Source: Chitinophaga sancti (GTDB lineage Bacteria > Bacteroidota > Bacteroidia > Chitinophagales > Chitinophagaceae). From it: a stretch of DNA of 64,000 nt. A model generated the notes under the pieces. The model saw only the letters and a program-made list of their open reading frames with translations. It made no database searches and had not been told where the DNA came from. How positions within the stretch are numbered: position 1 is the stretch's first letter; each line of letters begins with the position of its first letter. The position numbers and the translations under genes were made by a program. The DNA lies in assembly GCF_034424315.1 (NCBI RefSeq), contig NZ_CP139972.1, forward strand, positions 248,001-312,000, written 5' to 3'. Below are positions 34,018-44,031 of this stretch, piece after piece.

Positions 34018-36948
34018 TTACTTCAATGCGTCGAATAAAATTTCGATCGGGTGCATTGCTTTTTTGCCTGTTCCATCTTTCACCTGGTGCCGGCAACTGG
34101 TGCCTGGTGCAGCGATGAGGGTTTCATTCGCCGCACTTCTTACTGCAGGGAATAATACCAGTTCACCAATCTGCATGGACAAATCATAATGCTCTTTCTC
34201 ATACCCAAATGATCCCGCCATTCCACAACATCCTGAAGGGATGACCTCCACTGAATACTGGGCCGGCAGTGATAAAATATTCTTACTATACATTGCAGAA
34301 GACAATGCTTTTTGCTGGCAATGCCCGTGCAGTTTGATCTGTTTTTTATCTGTTGTAAATTGGGCTGCTTTGATATTGCCTTTCTCTGCTTCCTTGTTCA
34401 GGAACTCATCTATCAGGAATACATTTTTAGCCAGCGTTTTTGCAGATGCTCTCAGTTCTTCGCGCACCAGGTCAGGATACTCATCTCTGAAACTTAAGAT
34501 AGCTGAAGGCTCTATACCTAACAAAGGCATATCATCATTAATCACTTCGCTAAAGATCTGTACATTCTGCTCTGCGAACACCCTCGCTTTGCGCAGCAGG
34601 CCTTTTGACAGCCATGCACGTGCACTTTCAGGATGATCGATCATCACTACATCATATCCTAAACGATAGAGTAACTGTACCGCTTTGATACCAATATGTG
34701 TATCATTGAAGTTGGTGAACTCATCACAGAAGAGGTATACTTTTTTTGTCGCCACAGGCAGCTGGGCTTTCATCGCCGGCCACGCCCTCTTAAACCAGCG
34801 ACGCAGCGTAATCTTTTGTAAGCCTGGCAGTGAACGATCTTTTGCAAAACCGGAGGTTTTCTTTATCAGGTTACCGGTGGCTTTGGTATTGATCATCCAG
34901 TTGTAAATGCCTGGTACAAATTGTGCCAGTCCGTTCAGACGATTATAATTACTGATCAGTTTTGCTCTGAACGGTACACCATTCGCATCGTAATAATGCT
35001 GCAGGAATTCCATTTTCAGTTTCGCCATGTCTACGTTAGATGGACATTCTGATTTACAGCCTTTACAAGCAAGACAGAGGTCCAGTACTTCTTTGATCTC
35101 TTTATGGTCGAAGCGGTTTTCTTTGTTGGAATGTGTGAGGAATTCGCGTAAGATATTCGCTCTTGCACGGGTGGTATCTTTTTCATTGCGCGTAGCCATG
35201 TAGCTGGGGCACATGGTACCACCGCTCAGCTGTGTTTTACGGCAGTCGCCGGAACCGTTACACTGTTCTGCGTGTTGCAGAATAGTTTGTTCTGGAAAAT
35301 GGAACACGGTCTGGATAGGCGGCGTTTGCTGACCCGGTGTATAACGCAGCATACTGTTCATACTTGGGGTATCAACAATCTTGCTTGGATTGAAGATGTT
35401 CTCCGGATCCCATGCATATTTCACATCTCTGAGCAGTTCATAGTTCTTGTCACCGATCATCTGGCGAATGAATTCACCACGTAAACGGCCGTCACCATGC
35501 TCTCCACTCAGGGAGCCTTTGTATTTTTTAACGAGGGTTGCAATCTCTTCAGCGATCTTGCGGAAGAGGGCATTACCTTCTGCCGTTTTCAGGTTGATGA
35601 TCGGGCGAAGGTGGATCTCCCCACTACCAGCGTGTGCATAGTGTACGCAGTAGAGGTTATTTGCTTTCAGCACCTCGTTGAAGTCACGGATATAATCTGG
35701 CAGATCGTAGATGTCGACGGCGGTATCTTCGATTACAGGTACCGCTTTCTCATCCCCGGGCAGGTTACTGAGCAGACCTAAACCTGCTTTACGCAGCGTC
35801 CAGATCTTCTTAGAATCAGCACCAAAGAGGAGGGGGAAGTGATAGCCAAGGCCGGCAGCTTTCAGTTCTGCAACGAGGCGGTCGGAGATCGCTGTGACTT
35901 CTTCGCGGGTATCGCGGAGGAATTCAACAACCAGGATGGCACCGGGATCGCCCTGCACAAAGAAGCGGTTCTTGCTTTGTTCAATATTGTCTTTTGTACA
36001 CTCCAGGATGTAGTGGTCGATTAGTTCACTGGCGCTGGGTTTATATTGCATAGCAATAATATTCGCACGCAGGGATTCATCTATATTATTGAAGTGCACG
36101 CAGAGCAGACCTGTCTCCTTCGGAGGCAGTGGATCTACGTGTATTTTTATTTCTGTGAGAAAGGCGAGGGTACCCTCGGAGCCGGCGATGAGTTTACAGA
36201 AGTTGAAGTCTTCTTTGCCAGCGGTGAAAGGCGCTGTTTCCAGGAGCAGGTCTACCGCGTAACCGGTGTTTCGGCGCAGGATGCTCGGCTTTGGAAATTC
36301 ACGGCGTATTTCATCCTGGTTAGAGTGGTTGCCCAGCAGTGTGCGCATTTGTTTGTATACGGCTGTTTCCAGGCTGCCATCATTCTTTTCACAGCGGGCA
36401 TGGAATTCATCAACGGAAATGCTGTTGAAGGTCACATCCGAACCATCGCTGAGGATGGCTTTTACTTCGAGGAGGTGTTCGCGGACACTGCCATATACAA
36501 CGGAGTTGGAGCCGCAGGAATTGTTCCCTACCATCCCGCCGATCATGGCACGGTTGGCAGTAGAGGTTTCAGGGCCGAAGTAGAAGCCGTATGGCTGCAG
36601 GAACATGTTCAGCTCATCGCGGATCACGCCGGGCTGAACGCGTACCCAATGTTCATCAGTATTGATTTCGAGGATTTTGGTGAAAGTACGCGACACGTCT
36701 ACTACGATACCGTTCCCAACAACCTGTCCGGCCAACGACGTTCCCGCGGTACGCGGGATAAGCGACGTTTTGTTTGCTCTCGCAAAGCGGATCAGTGTTT
36801 TGATGTCCTCTTCATTGGCTGGGATAGCTACGGCCAATGGCATTTCTCTGTATGCTGAGGCATCTGTGGCGTACAGAGTACGCATGGTGTCGTCAGTGTA
36901 TAACGTTCCGGTAAATTGTCCGGCAAGCTCCCTAAGCTTTTCGCGCAT
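34018..36948 (-). CDS. Fused FAD-linked oxidase / iron-sulfur / CCG-domain dehydrogenase (GlcD-GlcF or YdiJ type)
   Basis: A 976-residue three-part protein. The N-terminal half is a PCMH FAD-binding domain (PRTAGTSLAGQVVGNGIVVD; GGMVGNNSCGSNSVVYGSVR) plus an FAD-oxidase C domain (AHAGSGEIHLRPIINL; GSLSGEHGDGRLRGEF). Around residues 540-640 lie cysteine clusters CNGSGDCRKTQLSGGTMCPS and CLACKGCKSECPSNVDMAKL for two 4Fe-4S centres. The C-terminus has the CCG pair HGHCQQKALS and PSGCCGMAGSFGYE. It oxidises a D-2-hydroxy acid (D-lactate, glycolate or D-2-hydroxyglutarate) and passes electrons to the quinone pool. YdiJ of E. coli has the same layout and oxidises D-2-hydroxyglutarate. It is a single-gene unit with its own promoter at 36972-37003. 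Confidence 0.92.
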   Translation of the reverse strand: MREKLRELAGQFTGTLYTDDTMRTLYATDASAYREMPLAVAIPANEEDIKTLIRFARANKTSLIPRTAGTSLAGQVVGNGIVVDVSRTFTKILEINTDEHWVRVQPGVIRDELNMFLQPYGFYFGPETSTANRAMIGGMVGNNSCGSNSVVYGSVREHLLEVKAILSDGSDVTFNSISVDEFHARCEKNDGSLETAVYKQMRTLLGNHSNQDEIRREFPKPSILRRNTGYAVDLLLETAPFTAGKEDFNFCKLIAGSEGTLAFLTEIKIHVDPLPPKETGLLCVHFNNIDESLRANIIAMQYKPSASELIDHYILECTKDNIEQSKNRFFVQGDPGAILVVEFLRDTREEVTAISDRLVAELKAAGLGYHFPLLFGADSKKIWTLRKAGLGLLSNLPGDEKAVPVIEDTAVDIYDLPDYIRDFNEVLKANNLYCVHYAHAGSGEIHLRPIINLKTAEGNALFRKIAEEIATLVKKYKGSLSGEHGDGRLRGEFIRQMIGDKNYELLRDVKYAWDPENIFNPSKIVDTPSMNSMLRYTPGQQTPPIQTVFHFPEQTILQHAEQCNGSGDCRKTQLSGGTMCPSYMATRNEKDTTRARANILREFLTHSNKENRFDHKEIKEVLDLCLACKGCKSECPSNVDMAKLKMEFLQHYYDANGVPFRAKLISNYNRLNGLAQFVPGIYNWMINTKATGNLIKKTSGFAKDRSLPGLQKITLRRWFKRAWPAMKAQLPVATKKVYLFCDEFTNFNDTHIGIKAVQLLYRLGYDVVMIDHPESARAWLSKGLLRKARVFAEQNVQIFSEVINDDMPLLGIEPSAILSFRDEYPDLVREELRASAKTLAKNVFLIDEFLNKEAEKGNIKAAQFTTDKKQIKLHGHCQQKALSSAMYSKNILSLPAQYSVEVIPSGCCGMAGSFGYEKEHYDLSMQIGELVLFPAVRSAANETLIAAPGTSCRHQVKDGTGKKAMHPIEILFDALK

Positions 36949-36971
36949 ATTAATCTTCCCTTTTCAGAAAG

Positions 36972-37003
36972 CAAAAGTAATGTTTTGATTGGTGGAATGC
37001 AAA
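36972..37003 (-). promoter_or_regulatory. Bacteroidota-type promoter of the FAD-oxidase gene
   Basis: On the minus strand TTTG (37003-37000) is followed after 20 bases by TACTTTTG (36979-36972), an exact fit to TTTG-N20-TAnnTTTG. The transcript would begin near 36965, about 17 bases before the ATG at 36948. Confidence 0.65.
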
Positions 37004-37067
37004 TAGGGGTGTTTGTTAGATTTTGTCTAATTTAATTGGTTGTTTTTTGAAATTTGTTGTTTTTAGG

Positions 37068-37115
37068 GCCTGGAAAAACCGCTTTTGCTGTAGGCGAAAG
37101 CAGTTTTTTCCAGGC
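37068..37115. terminator. Terminator after the ABC permease gene
   Basis: GCCTGGAAAAA pairs with TTTTTCCAGGC, enclosing an inner stem around CGCTTTTGC/GGCGAAAGC. It lies about 35 bases beyond the stop of the minus-strand permease gene. Confidence 0.8.
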
Positions 37116-37148
37116 AGGGGTTCCTGCGGACGGCTTATGAAAAATATA

Positions 37149-39506
37149 TTATTCGGATTTTAATGAAATGATCGGATTGATTAACGCCGCTTTTATTGCC
37201 TGGCTACTTACCGTCAATAAAGCAATTACACAAGCCAATACCCCTGCATATGCAAACACTTCCCAACTGATGCCGATCCTGTAATCAAAATGTGTCAACC
37301 ACTGTCTCATCAAAAAGAAAGCACATGGTGTCGCTATCATTGTCGCTAACACCACCAGCCATACAAAATCGCTGGAAAGCAATACCCACAGCTGCAGCAA
37401 ATTGGCGCCCATTACCTTTCTGATCCCAATTTCCTTTGTTCTGCGTTCTGCCATGAACATCGCCAGGCCAAAGAGCCCCATACCTGAGATCAGGATTGCC
37501 AGCAAGGCAAAGGTGGCTGCTAAACTGCCTACCTGGTTCTCCATTTCGAATTTATGGGCAAAATCCTGGTCTGTGAATGTATAGGCAAATGGCTGATCTG
37601 TATTGTACTTTTCAAAAACTGGAGAGATGATGCCCAGCGTTTTTGAAAGGTCTGTTCCTTTCTTTAAACGCAAAAGTATCGCGTTCGCATCATCTCTTTC
37701 AAAGATGATCGCCAGCGGGTATGCAGTCTGGTAAGGATTGTACAATACCATATCCCTGATGACCCCGATAATGGTTAGTGTATTGGCTCCGGACCTGATC
37801 GTTTTGCCGATAGGATCGGTATAGCCAATCGTCTTAAGCGCGGTTTCATTCAGGATCACACCACTGGAATCTGTACGACGACCTGCCTCAAAGGAACGAC
37901 CCTGTAAGATTTGCATTCCAGTTACCTTATCATAATCCCAGTCTGCCATGATCACATCCATCGAGATTTCTGCTTTAGGGTCTTTGCCCTGCCAGGAGAA
38001 ATCGCTCCACTTGTTGTAATTGGCTGTCATGGGTTGGGAGGTCCTTGCCACCGCCTCCAACTGGCCGGTGTTCAGCAGTTCCTGTTTCAGGGCAGCATAG
38101 TTTTTATTAAGTGCCGCACTGGTTTGTACAGCCAGCAGGTTGTTAGGGTCATAGCCCATGGACCTGGTCTGTGCATGACGGATCTGCTGGAATACGATAG
38201 TCGTACAGATAATGAGGGCTATGCTGATGGCAAACTGGAACACGACCAGTACACGACGTAAGGTAACGGGGTTCCTGCCAGTCCTCACAGCACCTTTCAA
38301 CACTTTCGCCGGAATGAAGGACGACAGGTACCAGGCAGGATAAGAACCTGCCAGCAGGCCTGTGGCAATACAAATTCCTAAGGCCATCCAGAGATGCTGC
38401 AGGGAGAAATGTACATGTGATACACCTACCTGGCCCAGGAAAGGCTGTATGATTAAAATAAGGATAATAGCAAGGAGAAAGGCAATCAGGGCGGTCATCA
38501 CGGACTCACTGAGGAACTGACTGATCAATTGCGTACGTCCTGAACCGATAGCCTTACGGATGCCCACTTCTTTGGCCCGCTTCTCGGACCTGGCAGTACT
38601 CAGGTTCATGAAATTGATACAGGCTATGAGCAGTACGAAGATGCCGATGATGGTAAAGAGGTGTACATAGGTGATTCTACCCCCGGCTTCTTTCCAGTCT
38701 TTGAATTCATTGTGCAGGTGCATGCGTGTAAAAGGTTGCAGGTCCAGGAACTGGTTATCATGCCCCGGATCGTGCTCGTTTACCAGGTTGCGTACCTTTT
38801 TTGACAGGCCTTCCATGCTGGCACCTGGGTTCAGTTCAATGGCATTCCATGCAAAGTTGACCCCCCAGCGGGTATTGGCATCTTTTACAAATTGCGATTC
38901 CCGCTCCATCATGGCAAAGGGCATGAGGAAGTCAAACTGGAAGCTTGAATTTGGCGGCAGGTCTTGCATCACGCCTGTTACCTGCATTTCCATATTGTCT
39001 ACTTTCACCGTTTGCCCGAGAGGGGAAGCATTCCCAAACAAAGCGCGCGCCTGTGATTGCGTAAGTATGATACTGTTCACATCATTCAGGGCAGTATTGA
39101 CATTCCCCGCAATCAGCGTAAAGGAAAACATCTGTAGAAAAGCCGGGTCAGCACAGATCCCTGTTTTGAAGAATTTATTGGTGCCATAGGCAATACCCAG
39201 TTTATCCGACTGACTTATCCTCGTCGCACGTTTTACTTCGGGATAGTCATGTTGCATAAGGGCATAGATGGGCAGAGGCGTGGTGTATTGCGTGGTCTTT
39301 TCATCATTAAAGAGCTGGTGCTTGATGAAAATCCCTATACGATCACCGTTAGTATGAAACTGATCAAAACTCTTTTCGAACTGGACCCACATACCGATGA
39401 GGAGGGCGAAAGCCATACCCAGGGCGAGCCCTGTAATATTGATGGCCGACAGCGTCTTATTTTGTAGCAAGTTGCGCCAGGCAACACGGCAATAATTTCT
39501 GATCAT
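37149..39506 (-). CDS. ABC transporter permease, MacB/FtsX family
   Basis: The 785-residue protein from ATG 39506 (MIRNYCRVAWRNLLQNKTLS) has two four-helix halves. The first helix is followed by a MacB-type periplasmic core domain (QFEKSFDQFHTNGDRIGIFI). The first FtsX domain contains STARSEKRAKEVGIRKAIGS, and the second AERRTKEIGIRKVMGANLLQ near the C-terminus. Both halves carry the conserved EVGIRKAxG coupling motif. It belongs to the large family of Bacteroidota permeases annotated as antimicrobial-peptide or lipoprotein transporters. The matching ATPase gene is not in this window, so it may be encoded elsewhere. The substrate is unknown. Confidence 0.9.
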   Translation of the reverse strand: MIRNYCRVAWRNLLQNKTLSAINITGLALGMAFALLIGMWVQFEKSFDQFHTNGDRIGIFIKHQLFNDEKTTQYTTPLPIYALMQHDYPEVKRATRISQSDKLGIAYGTNKFFKTGICADPAFLQMFSFTLIAGNVNTALNDVNSIILTQSQARALFGNASPLGQTVKVDNMEMQVTGVMQDLPPNSSFQFDFLMPFAMMERESQFVKDANTRWGVNFAWNAIELNPGASMEGLSKKVRNLVNEHDPGHDNQFLDLQPFTRMHLHNEFKDWKEAGGRITYVHLFTIIGIFVLLIACINFMNLSTARSEKRAKEVGIRKAIGSGRTQLISQFLSESVMTALIAFLLAIILILIIQPFLGQVGVSHVHFSLQHLWMALGICIATGLLAGSYPAWYLSSFIPAKVLKGAVRTGRNPVTLRRVLVVFQFAISIALIICTTIVFQQIRHAQTRSMGYDPNNLLAVQTSAALNKNYAALKQELLNTGQLEAVARTSQPMTANYNKWSDFSWQGKDPKAEISMDVIMADWDYDKVTGMQILQGRSFEAGRRTDSSGVILNETALKTIGYTDPIGKTIRSGANTLTIIGVIRDMVLYNPYQTAYPLAIIFERDDANAILLRLKKGTDLSKTLGIISPVFEKYNTDQPFAYTFTDQDFAHKFEMENQVGSLAATFALLAILISGMGLFGLAMFMAERRTKEIGIRKVMGANLLQLWVLLSSDFVWLVVLATMIATPCAFFLMRQWLTHFDYRIGISWEVFAYAGVLACVIALLTVSSQAIKAALINPIISLKSE

Positions 39507-39673
39507 GGGAAAATATTTACTACAATGATACCAGTTTACAAAGCCTTGTAAATGAATCAATTTCAGAATGCAGACTGTTCGTTTTCAGCAACTTGTGTCC
39601 GCTATTGAACGTTTTGACTGGCATGGTTTCTGGGCTATCAGTCTTATAATTATTCACCCAAAAATAGTGAGTT

Positions 39674-39859
39674 ATGGAAATCAGAGACAGATCAATAGGT
39701 AGTACAGGCCTTGAACAGGGAGAACCTAATCTTGGAAATAATTATAGTCGTGATATCACGAGAGAAGTGACATCAAATGATCCGGAAAGGATCATCATTC
39801 CCAAAAAAGACAAAGATAAGAAAACACAAAACAAAGGAGATAAAAACCAGCAGCAGTAA
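39674..39859 (+). CDS. Small hydrophilic protein, hypothetical
   Basis: A 61-residue frame with ATG at 39674 rich in charged and polar residues, ending in a basic tail KKDKDKKTQNKGDKNQQQ. No family is recognised and no signal peptide or membrane segment is visible. It is followed by a hairpin GGCAGATAA/TTATCTGCC (39889-39920), suggesting its own transcription unit. No convincing ribosome site or promoter was seen. Low to moderate confidence. Confidence 0.45.
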   Translation: MEIRDRSIGSTGLEQGEPNLGNNYSRDITREVTSNDPERIIIPKKDKDKKTQNKGDKNQQQ

Positions 39860-39888
39860 GGTTAAGATGATGGCTGCTTTAAGTGGTA

Positions 39889-39926
39889 GGCAGATAAGGA
39901 GCATACGCTTTTTATCTGCCTTTATT
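39889..39926 (+). terminator. Weak terminator after the small ORF
   Basis: GGCAGATAA and TTATCTGCC pair around a 14-base loop and are followed by TTTATTGT. The T-run is interrupted, so it is a weak candidate. Confidence 0.5.
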
Positions 39927-39989
39927 GTATTGGGCATAGTCTCGCACTTGTCGTACAAAAGAACACCTACAGAAACTTTATGCAAACAA

Positions 39990-40895
39990 TTAAAAGAGCG
40001 ACTGTTGCCGGGGCTGGAATACAGGTTTCGGCACACTGATCCCACATACTTCTTTCAGTTTGTCAATAAAATAAATGCTGGCTTCTATATAACTCATATC
40101 ATCCTGCATGTGCATGAAGAAGTATAACTCCTGCAAGCCATTCTTTACCCATTGATCAATTCGTGTAGCCCAGTCATCCATTCTTTTATAGTCTGTCGGA
40201 TGCAGGCTATTCCCCACAAAGCGCACCATTGACCCCGGTGTGGGTAGCTGCATGTGCACACAGTCTCTCCGGCCGGCAGTATCTGTGATCACAGCACCGA
40301 TTTTCAATTGCCTTAAATGACTGAAAAGCTCCTTTGTAGTAGCCGGGTTTGTGAACCAATCGGGATGCCTGAGCTCTACATACCAGGAGAGGTCGGTGGG
40401 CAAACTTTGCAAATAGGTAAATAATTTATCCCGCCTGTTAGGACTAAAGTTTTCGCCCAGCTGCAAAAAGATCGGCCCCAGGTTTTCTTCAAGTGCAAGT
40501 ATCCCTTCGAGGAAGGCGGTGGTTTGATCCTGTGCATTGACAAGACTGCTGTAGTGACTGATCGACTGCGGTACCTTGGGGCAGAATTTGAAATCCTTCC
40601 TGTTTAAACGGGCCTTCCATTTCCCGATGGTACCGGGATCATAGATCTTATAATGTGTTGCATTGAACTCAATACAATTGAAGTGATGAGGATATTCTTC
40701 GAGGTAATTGGCTTCTTTGGTACCTTTGGGATAAAGGGTACCTACCCACTCTTTCATTCCCCAGCGCGGGCAGCCGATGTAAACATGCAGGTTAGCCGCA
40801 GGCTGACCTGGTAATACCAGTCTGTTATCAGCAGGATCAGGCAGGCTAAAGTCTATATTATTTAACAAGGAATCATTGACGCGACCAAATTGCAT
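39990..40895 (-). CDS. DUF72 (YecE-like) TIM-barrel protein
   Basis: A 301-residue protein with the DUF72 hallmarks VYIGCPRWGMKEWVGTLYPK, YPHHFNCIEFNATHYKIY, FKFCPKVPQSISHY, LGPIFLQLGENFSP, LSWYVELRHPDWF and a late ELYFFMHMQDD. The fold resembles a TIM barrel and members are conserved across bacteria, but no reaction has been established for the family. It is a lone gene, convergent with the small hypothetical frame. Many homologues start nearer GCxxW, so the 37-residue N-terminal extension here is longer than in most DUF72 proteins. Confidence 0.85.
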   Translation of the reverse strand: MQFGRVNDSLLNNIDFSLPDPADNRLVLPGQPAANLHVYIGCPRWGMKEWVGTLYPKGTKEANYLEEYPHHFNCIEFNATHYKIYDPGTIGKWKARLNRKDFKFCPKVPQSISHYSSLVNAQDQTTAFLEGILALEENLGPIFLQLGENFSPNRRDKLFTYLQSLPTDLSWYVELRHPDWFTNPATTKELFSHLRQLKIGAVITDTAGRRDCVHMQLPTPGSMVRFVGNSLHPTDYKRMDDWATRIDQWVKNGLQELYFFMHMQDDMSYIEASIYFIDKLKEVCGISVPKPVFQPRQQSLF

Positions 40896-41190
40896 AAAAC
40901 TAGTTGGAAATTAATAGCCTTCGAAGATAAGATTTTTCATTATAATCGCTTTTTCTGCATTCCGTGGTTGCATCGCCACATATCGTGGTGGATGAAATTG
41001 CCTTATGATAAAAAAACATCATGACTGGAAAGGCTTGCTACAAGCCGGATGGACGTGGCTTTGAAGACATCAGGCTGTACCAGTGGCGACTATACAAATA
41101 ATACAAAGAAAGTTTGGATATTCCTTTGCAATATCCTTTTTCCAAGCTAATTTGATTACATACAAGAGCTTTATTTATTAACTGACAAGC

Positions 41191-42615
41191 ATGGAAATTT
41201 TACACGTTAGCGCAGAATGTTATCCGGTAGCGAAAGTAGGAGGATTAGCCGATGTAGTGGGTGCGCTGCCTAAATATCAGCACGATCTGGGTTGTGTAGC
41301 CAAGGTAGTGATGCCCGCCTATAAGACCCGCTTTTTTGAGAACAACGAATTTGAACTCGTGCACCAGGGAGGTACCTGGGTGGGTTTCAACTGGTATCAT
41401 GTCAACGTATTCCGCGAGAAGAACAATGTGTTGGGCTTTGACCTTTACCTGTTGGATATTCCGGGATTGCTGGACCAGGAGGGCGTGTACGGGCACTGGA
41501 ATGATATGGAACGTTTCCTGGCATTTCAGATAGGCGTATTAGACTGGCTCAATGAATGGCAGCATCATCCTGATGTGGTGCATTGCCACGATCATCATAC
41601 CGGGTTTATTCCTTTTATGATGACGCATGCTTATAAGTATGAAAGGCTGCGTACCATTGCCACGGTATTGACCATTCATAATGCGCAATACCAGGGGCAG
41701 TTTGGCTGGGAGCAGCTGTACCGCTTACCGGGTTTTGACCTCTGGAAGGCAGGGCTGGTTGGCTGGGAGAATGCAGTGAACCCCCTGGCAGCAGCGATCA
41801 AGTGTGCCTGGAGAGTGACTACCGTATCTCCCGGATACCTGGAAGAAATGTACAATGGTGCGAACGGACTGGAAAGTCTGCTCCGCAGCGAACGCCGGAA
41901 GTGCAAGGGTATCCTGAACGGTATAGACAACAAGGTATGGGATCCTGCAACAGACCCGATGTTACCTGTTCATTATGATGAAACTTCCTTTGTACAAGGG
42001 AAAAAAGAAATAAAGCGCCAGTTGTGCGAAGAGTTTGGCTTTGACCCCGAATTACCATTGTTCTCCTTCATTGGCCGTTTAGTAGGCGAGAAAGGAGCTG
42101 ATCTCCTACCAGATATTATTGGCCGTTCACTGTACGAACAGCAAAAACAACTTAACTTCCTTGTACTGGGTAGCGGAGAATCTCAGACAGAATGGCGATT
42201 GCACCAGACAAAGGCCGGCACTGCGCCTAACTTCAATGTGCAGTTTGGATATAACGAGGGCTTGTCTCACCGCATTTACGCAGGGAGTGATTTCCTCCTG
42301 ATGCCGAGCAGGGTAGAGCCTTGTGGCCTGAACCAGTTATACGCGCTGCGTTATGGTACGGTGCCCATTGTACGTAGTGTGGGTGGATTGAAAGATACAG
42401 TGAAGGACTTTGGAGAAACCGGTGGTTTCGGTATCCGCTTTATACAGGCTGAAGCCTGGGATGCCTGCCAGGCCATAGCCCGTGCTGTGGAACTGTACAA
42501 TGATAGACAGGCATTACAGGAGATCCAGGAATATATCATGCAGATCGATCACTCCTGGGATAGCGCCGCCGCTGAGTATGTAAAATTATACGAATCAATA
42601 GTTATCAGACCTTAA
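41191..42615 (+). CDS. glgA: Glycogen synthase (GT5)
   Basis: A 474-residue GT-B enzyme. The N-terminus MEILHVSAECYPVAKVGGLA carries the ADP-glucose-binding lysine loop in the K-x-G-G-L form. TIHNAQYQGQFGWEQLYRLP and VTTVSPGYLEEM are typical of GlgA, and the C-terminal domain has FIGRLVGEKGADLLPDIIG and DFLLMPSRVEPCGLNQLYAL. It extends alpha-1,4-glucan from ADP-glucose in the cytoplasm. It is followed 85 bases later by glgC, which makes its substrate, so the two form a glycogen storage operon. No branching enzyme is visible here. Confidence 0.95.
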   Translation: MEILHVSAECYPVAKVGGLADVVGALPKYQHDLGCVAKVVMPAYKTRFFENNEFELVHQGGTWVGFNWYHVNVFREKNNVLGFDLYLLDIPGLLDQEGVYGHWNDMERFLAFQIGVLDWLNEWQHHPDVVHCHDHHTGFIPFMMTHAYKYERLRTIATVLTIHNAQYQGQFGWEQLYRLPGFDLWKAGLVGWENAVNPLAAAIKCAWRVTTVSPGYLEEMYNGANGLESLLRSERRKCKGILNGIDNKVWDPATDPMLPVHYDETSFVQGKKEIKRQLCEEFGFDPELPLFSFIGRLVGEKGADLLPDIIGRSLYEQQKQLNFLVLGSGESQTEWRLHQTKAGTAPNFNVQFGYNEGLSHRIYAGSDFLLMPSRVEPCGLNQLYALRYGTVPIVRSVGGLKDTVKDFGETGGFGIRFIQAEAWDACQAIARAVELYNDRQALQEIQEYIMQIDHSWDSAAAEYVKLYESIVIRP

Positions 42616-42700
42616 TTGGCACGGAACTTTCCACGTAGTTTGTAAACGGGACTTTCCATTTATAGTAATCATTATTTCAACGAAACAAAAGAATAGAAAT

Positions 42701-43972
42701 ATGTCTAACGCAGTTATCTCCCTTATCTTAGGAGGCGGTTCCGGTACCCGCCTTTATCCGCTCACCCGCAAGCGCTCGAAACCCGCTGTGCCGGTAGCTG
42801 GTAAATATAGATTGGTGGATATTCCCATCTCCAATTGTTTGAATGCGGATATGAACCGCATTTTTGTGCTCACACAGTTTAACTCCGCTTCACTGAATAA
42901 GCATATTAAGAATACCTATCATTTCAGTCATTTCAGTAAAGCGTTTGTAGATATTCTGGCAGCTGAGCAGACCCCGGATAACCCTACCTGGTACCAGGGT
43001 ACAGCAGATGCGGTACGCCAGTGCCTCCATCACATTGAGAACTATGAGTACGATTATGTACTCATCCTCTCCGGCGACCAGCTGTACCAGATGGATTTCA
43101 GGGAGATGCTGCAACATCATATTGAATCACAGGCAGAGGTAACCATCGGTACCATTCCGGTAACGGCGAAAGATGCCTCTGATTTTGGGATTCTGAAAAC
43201 AGACGATAAAGGCCTCATTACTTCATTTACAGAAAAGCCAAAGCAGGATGTACTGGCACCATGGGCCAGCCCGGTGAGTGACGAAATGCATGCCGCAGGA
43301 AGAGAATACCTGGCAAGTATGGGTATTTATATCTTTAGCAGGAATACTCTCGTGGAATTGCTGAAAGGACAGGAGGCTGCGACCGATTTCGGTAAGGAGA
43401 TCATTCCCTACGCAATCAATGCAGCGCTGAAGGTAATGAGCTATCAATATACCGGCTACTGGACGGATATCGGAAATATCTGCTCATTCTGGGAAGCAAA
43501 CCTGGCACTGACAGATGAAATTCCCCAGTTCAATTTATTCGATGAACACCAAACCATCTACTCCCGTGCACGTATGCTGCCTCCGGCAAAGATGAGCGGG
43601 TCTTTTAATAAGACCATCATTGCCGACGGTACGATTATCAGTGATAGCACACTGGAACGCTGCGTAGTAGGGATCCGTGCCCGTATCGGGAAGGGGTCTG
43701 TGATTACAAACAGCTATATTATGGGGAGCGATTTCTACCAGACCCTGGAAGACCTGGCAAGAGCGAAAGCAAAAGGCCATCCGCCAATGGGGATTGGAGA
43801 TAATTGTGTGATCAATAAAGCGATAATAGATAAGAATGTGAGTATTGGAAATAATGTGAAGATAAATGTGGGGGAGGTGTTGCCCAATGGGGAGTATGAG
43901 CAGTATACCGTGAAGGATGGAATTGTGGTAATTAAGAACGGGATGGTCATCCCGGATGGCTTTGTTATTTAA
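42701..43972 (+). CDS. glgC: Glucose-1-phosphate adenylyltransferase
   Basis: A 423-residue ADP-glucose pyrophosphorylase. The nucleotide-binding loop is ILGGGSGTRLYPLTRKRSKP near the N-terminus, followed by NRIFVLTQFNSASLNKHI, GTADAVRQ, ILSGDQLYQMDF, and SFTEKP. The second half is a left-handed beta-helix used for oligomerisation (VGIRARIGKGSVITNSYIMG, GIGDNCVINKAIIDKNVSIG). It supplies ADP-glucose for the GlgA encoded just upstream. Its RVDIPISNCLN-like loop reads RLVDIPISNCLNADMNRIFV. The gene is closed by a terminator at 43997-44031. Confidence 0.95.
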   Translation: MSNAVISLILGGGSGTRLYPLTRKRSKPAVPVAGKYRLVDIPISNCLNADMNRIFVLTQFNSASLNKHIKNTYHFSHFSKAFVDILAAEQTPDNPTWYQGTADAVRQCLHHIENYEYDYVLILSGDQLYQMDFREMLQHHIESQAEVTIGTIPVTAKDASDFGILKTDDKGLITSFTEKPKQDVLAPWASPVSDEMHAAGREYLASMGIYIFSRNTLVELLKGQEAATDFGKEIIPYAINAALKVMSYQYTGYWTDIGNICSFWEANLALTDEIPQFNLFDEHQTIYSRARMLPPAKMSGSFNKTIIADGTIISDSTLERCVVGIRARIGKGSVITNSYIMGSDFYQTLEDLARAKAKGHPPMGIGDNCVINKAIIDKNVSIGNNVKINVGEVLPNGEYEQYTVKDGIVVIKNGMVIPDGFVI

Positions 43973-43996
43973 GACATATTTATAATGCAATTATAG

Positions 43997-44031
43997 AATC
44001 GATTTCATCTTTGGGTGAAATCGATTTTTTT
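43997..44031 (+). terminator. Terminator after glgC
   Basis: AATCGATTTCA and TGAAATCGATT pair around TCTTTGGG and are followed by a T-run. It lies about 25 bases after the glgC stop. Confidence 0.9.

Noticed and set aside
36046..36858. Long open frame opposite the FAD-oxidase gene
   Set aside because: It is the antisense shadow of a well-supported gene with clear domain motifs on the other strand.
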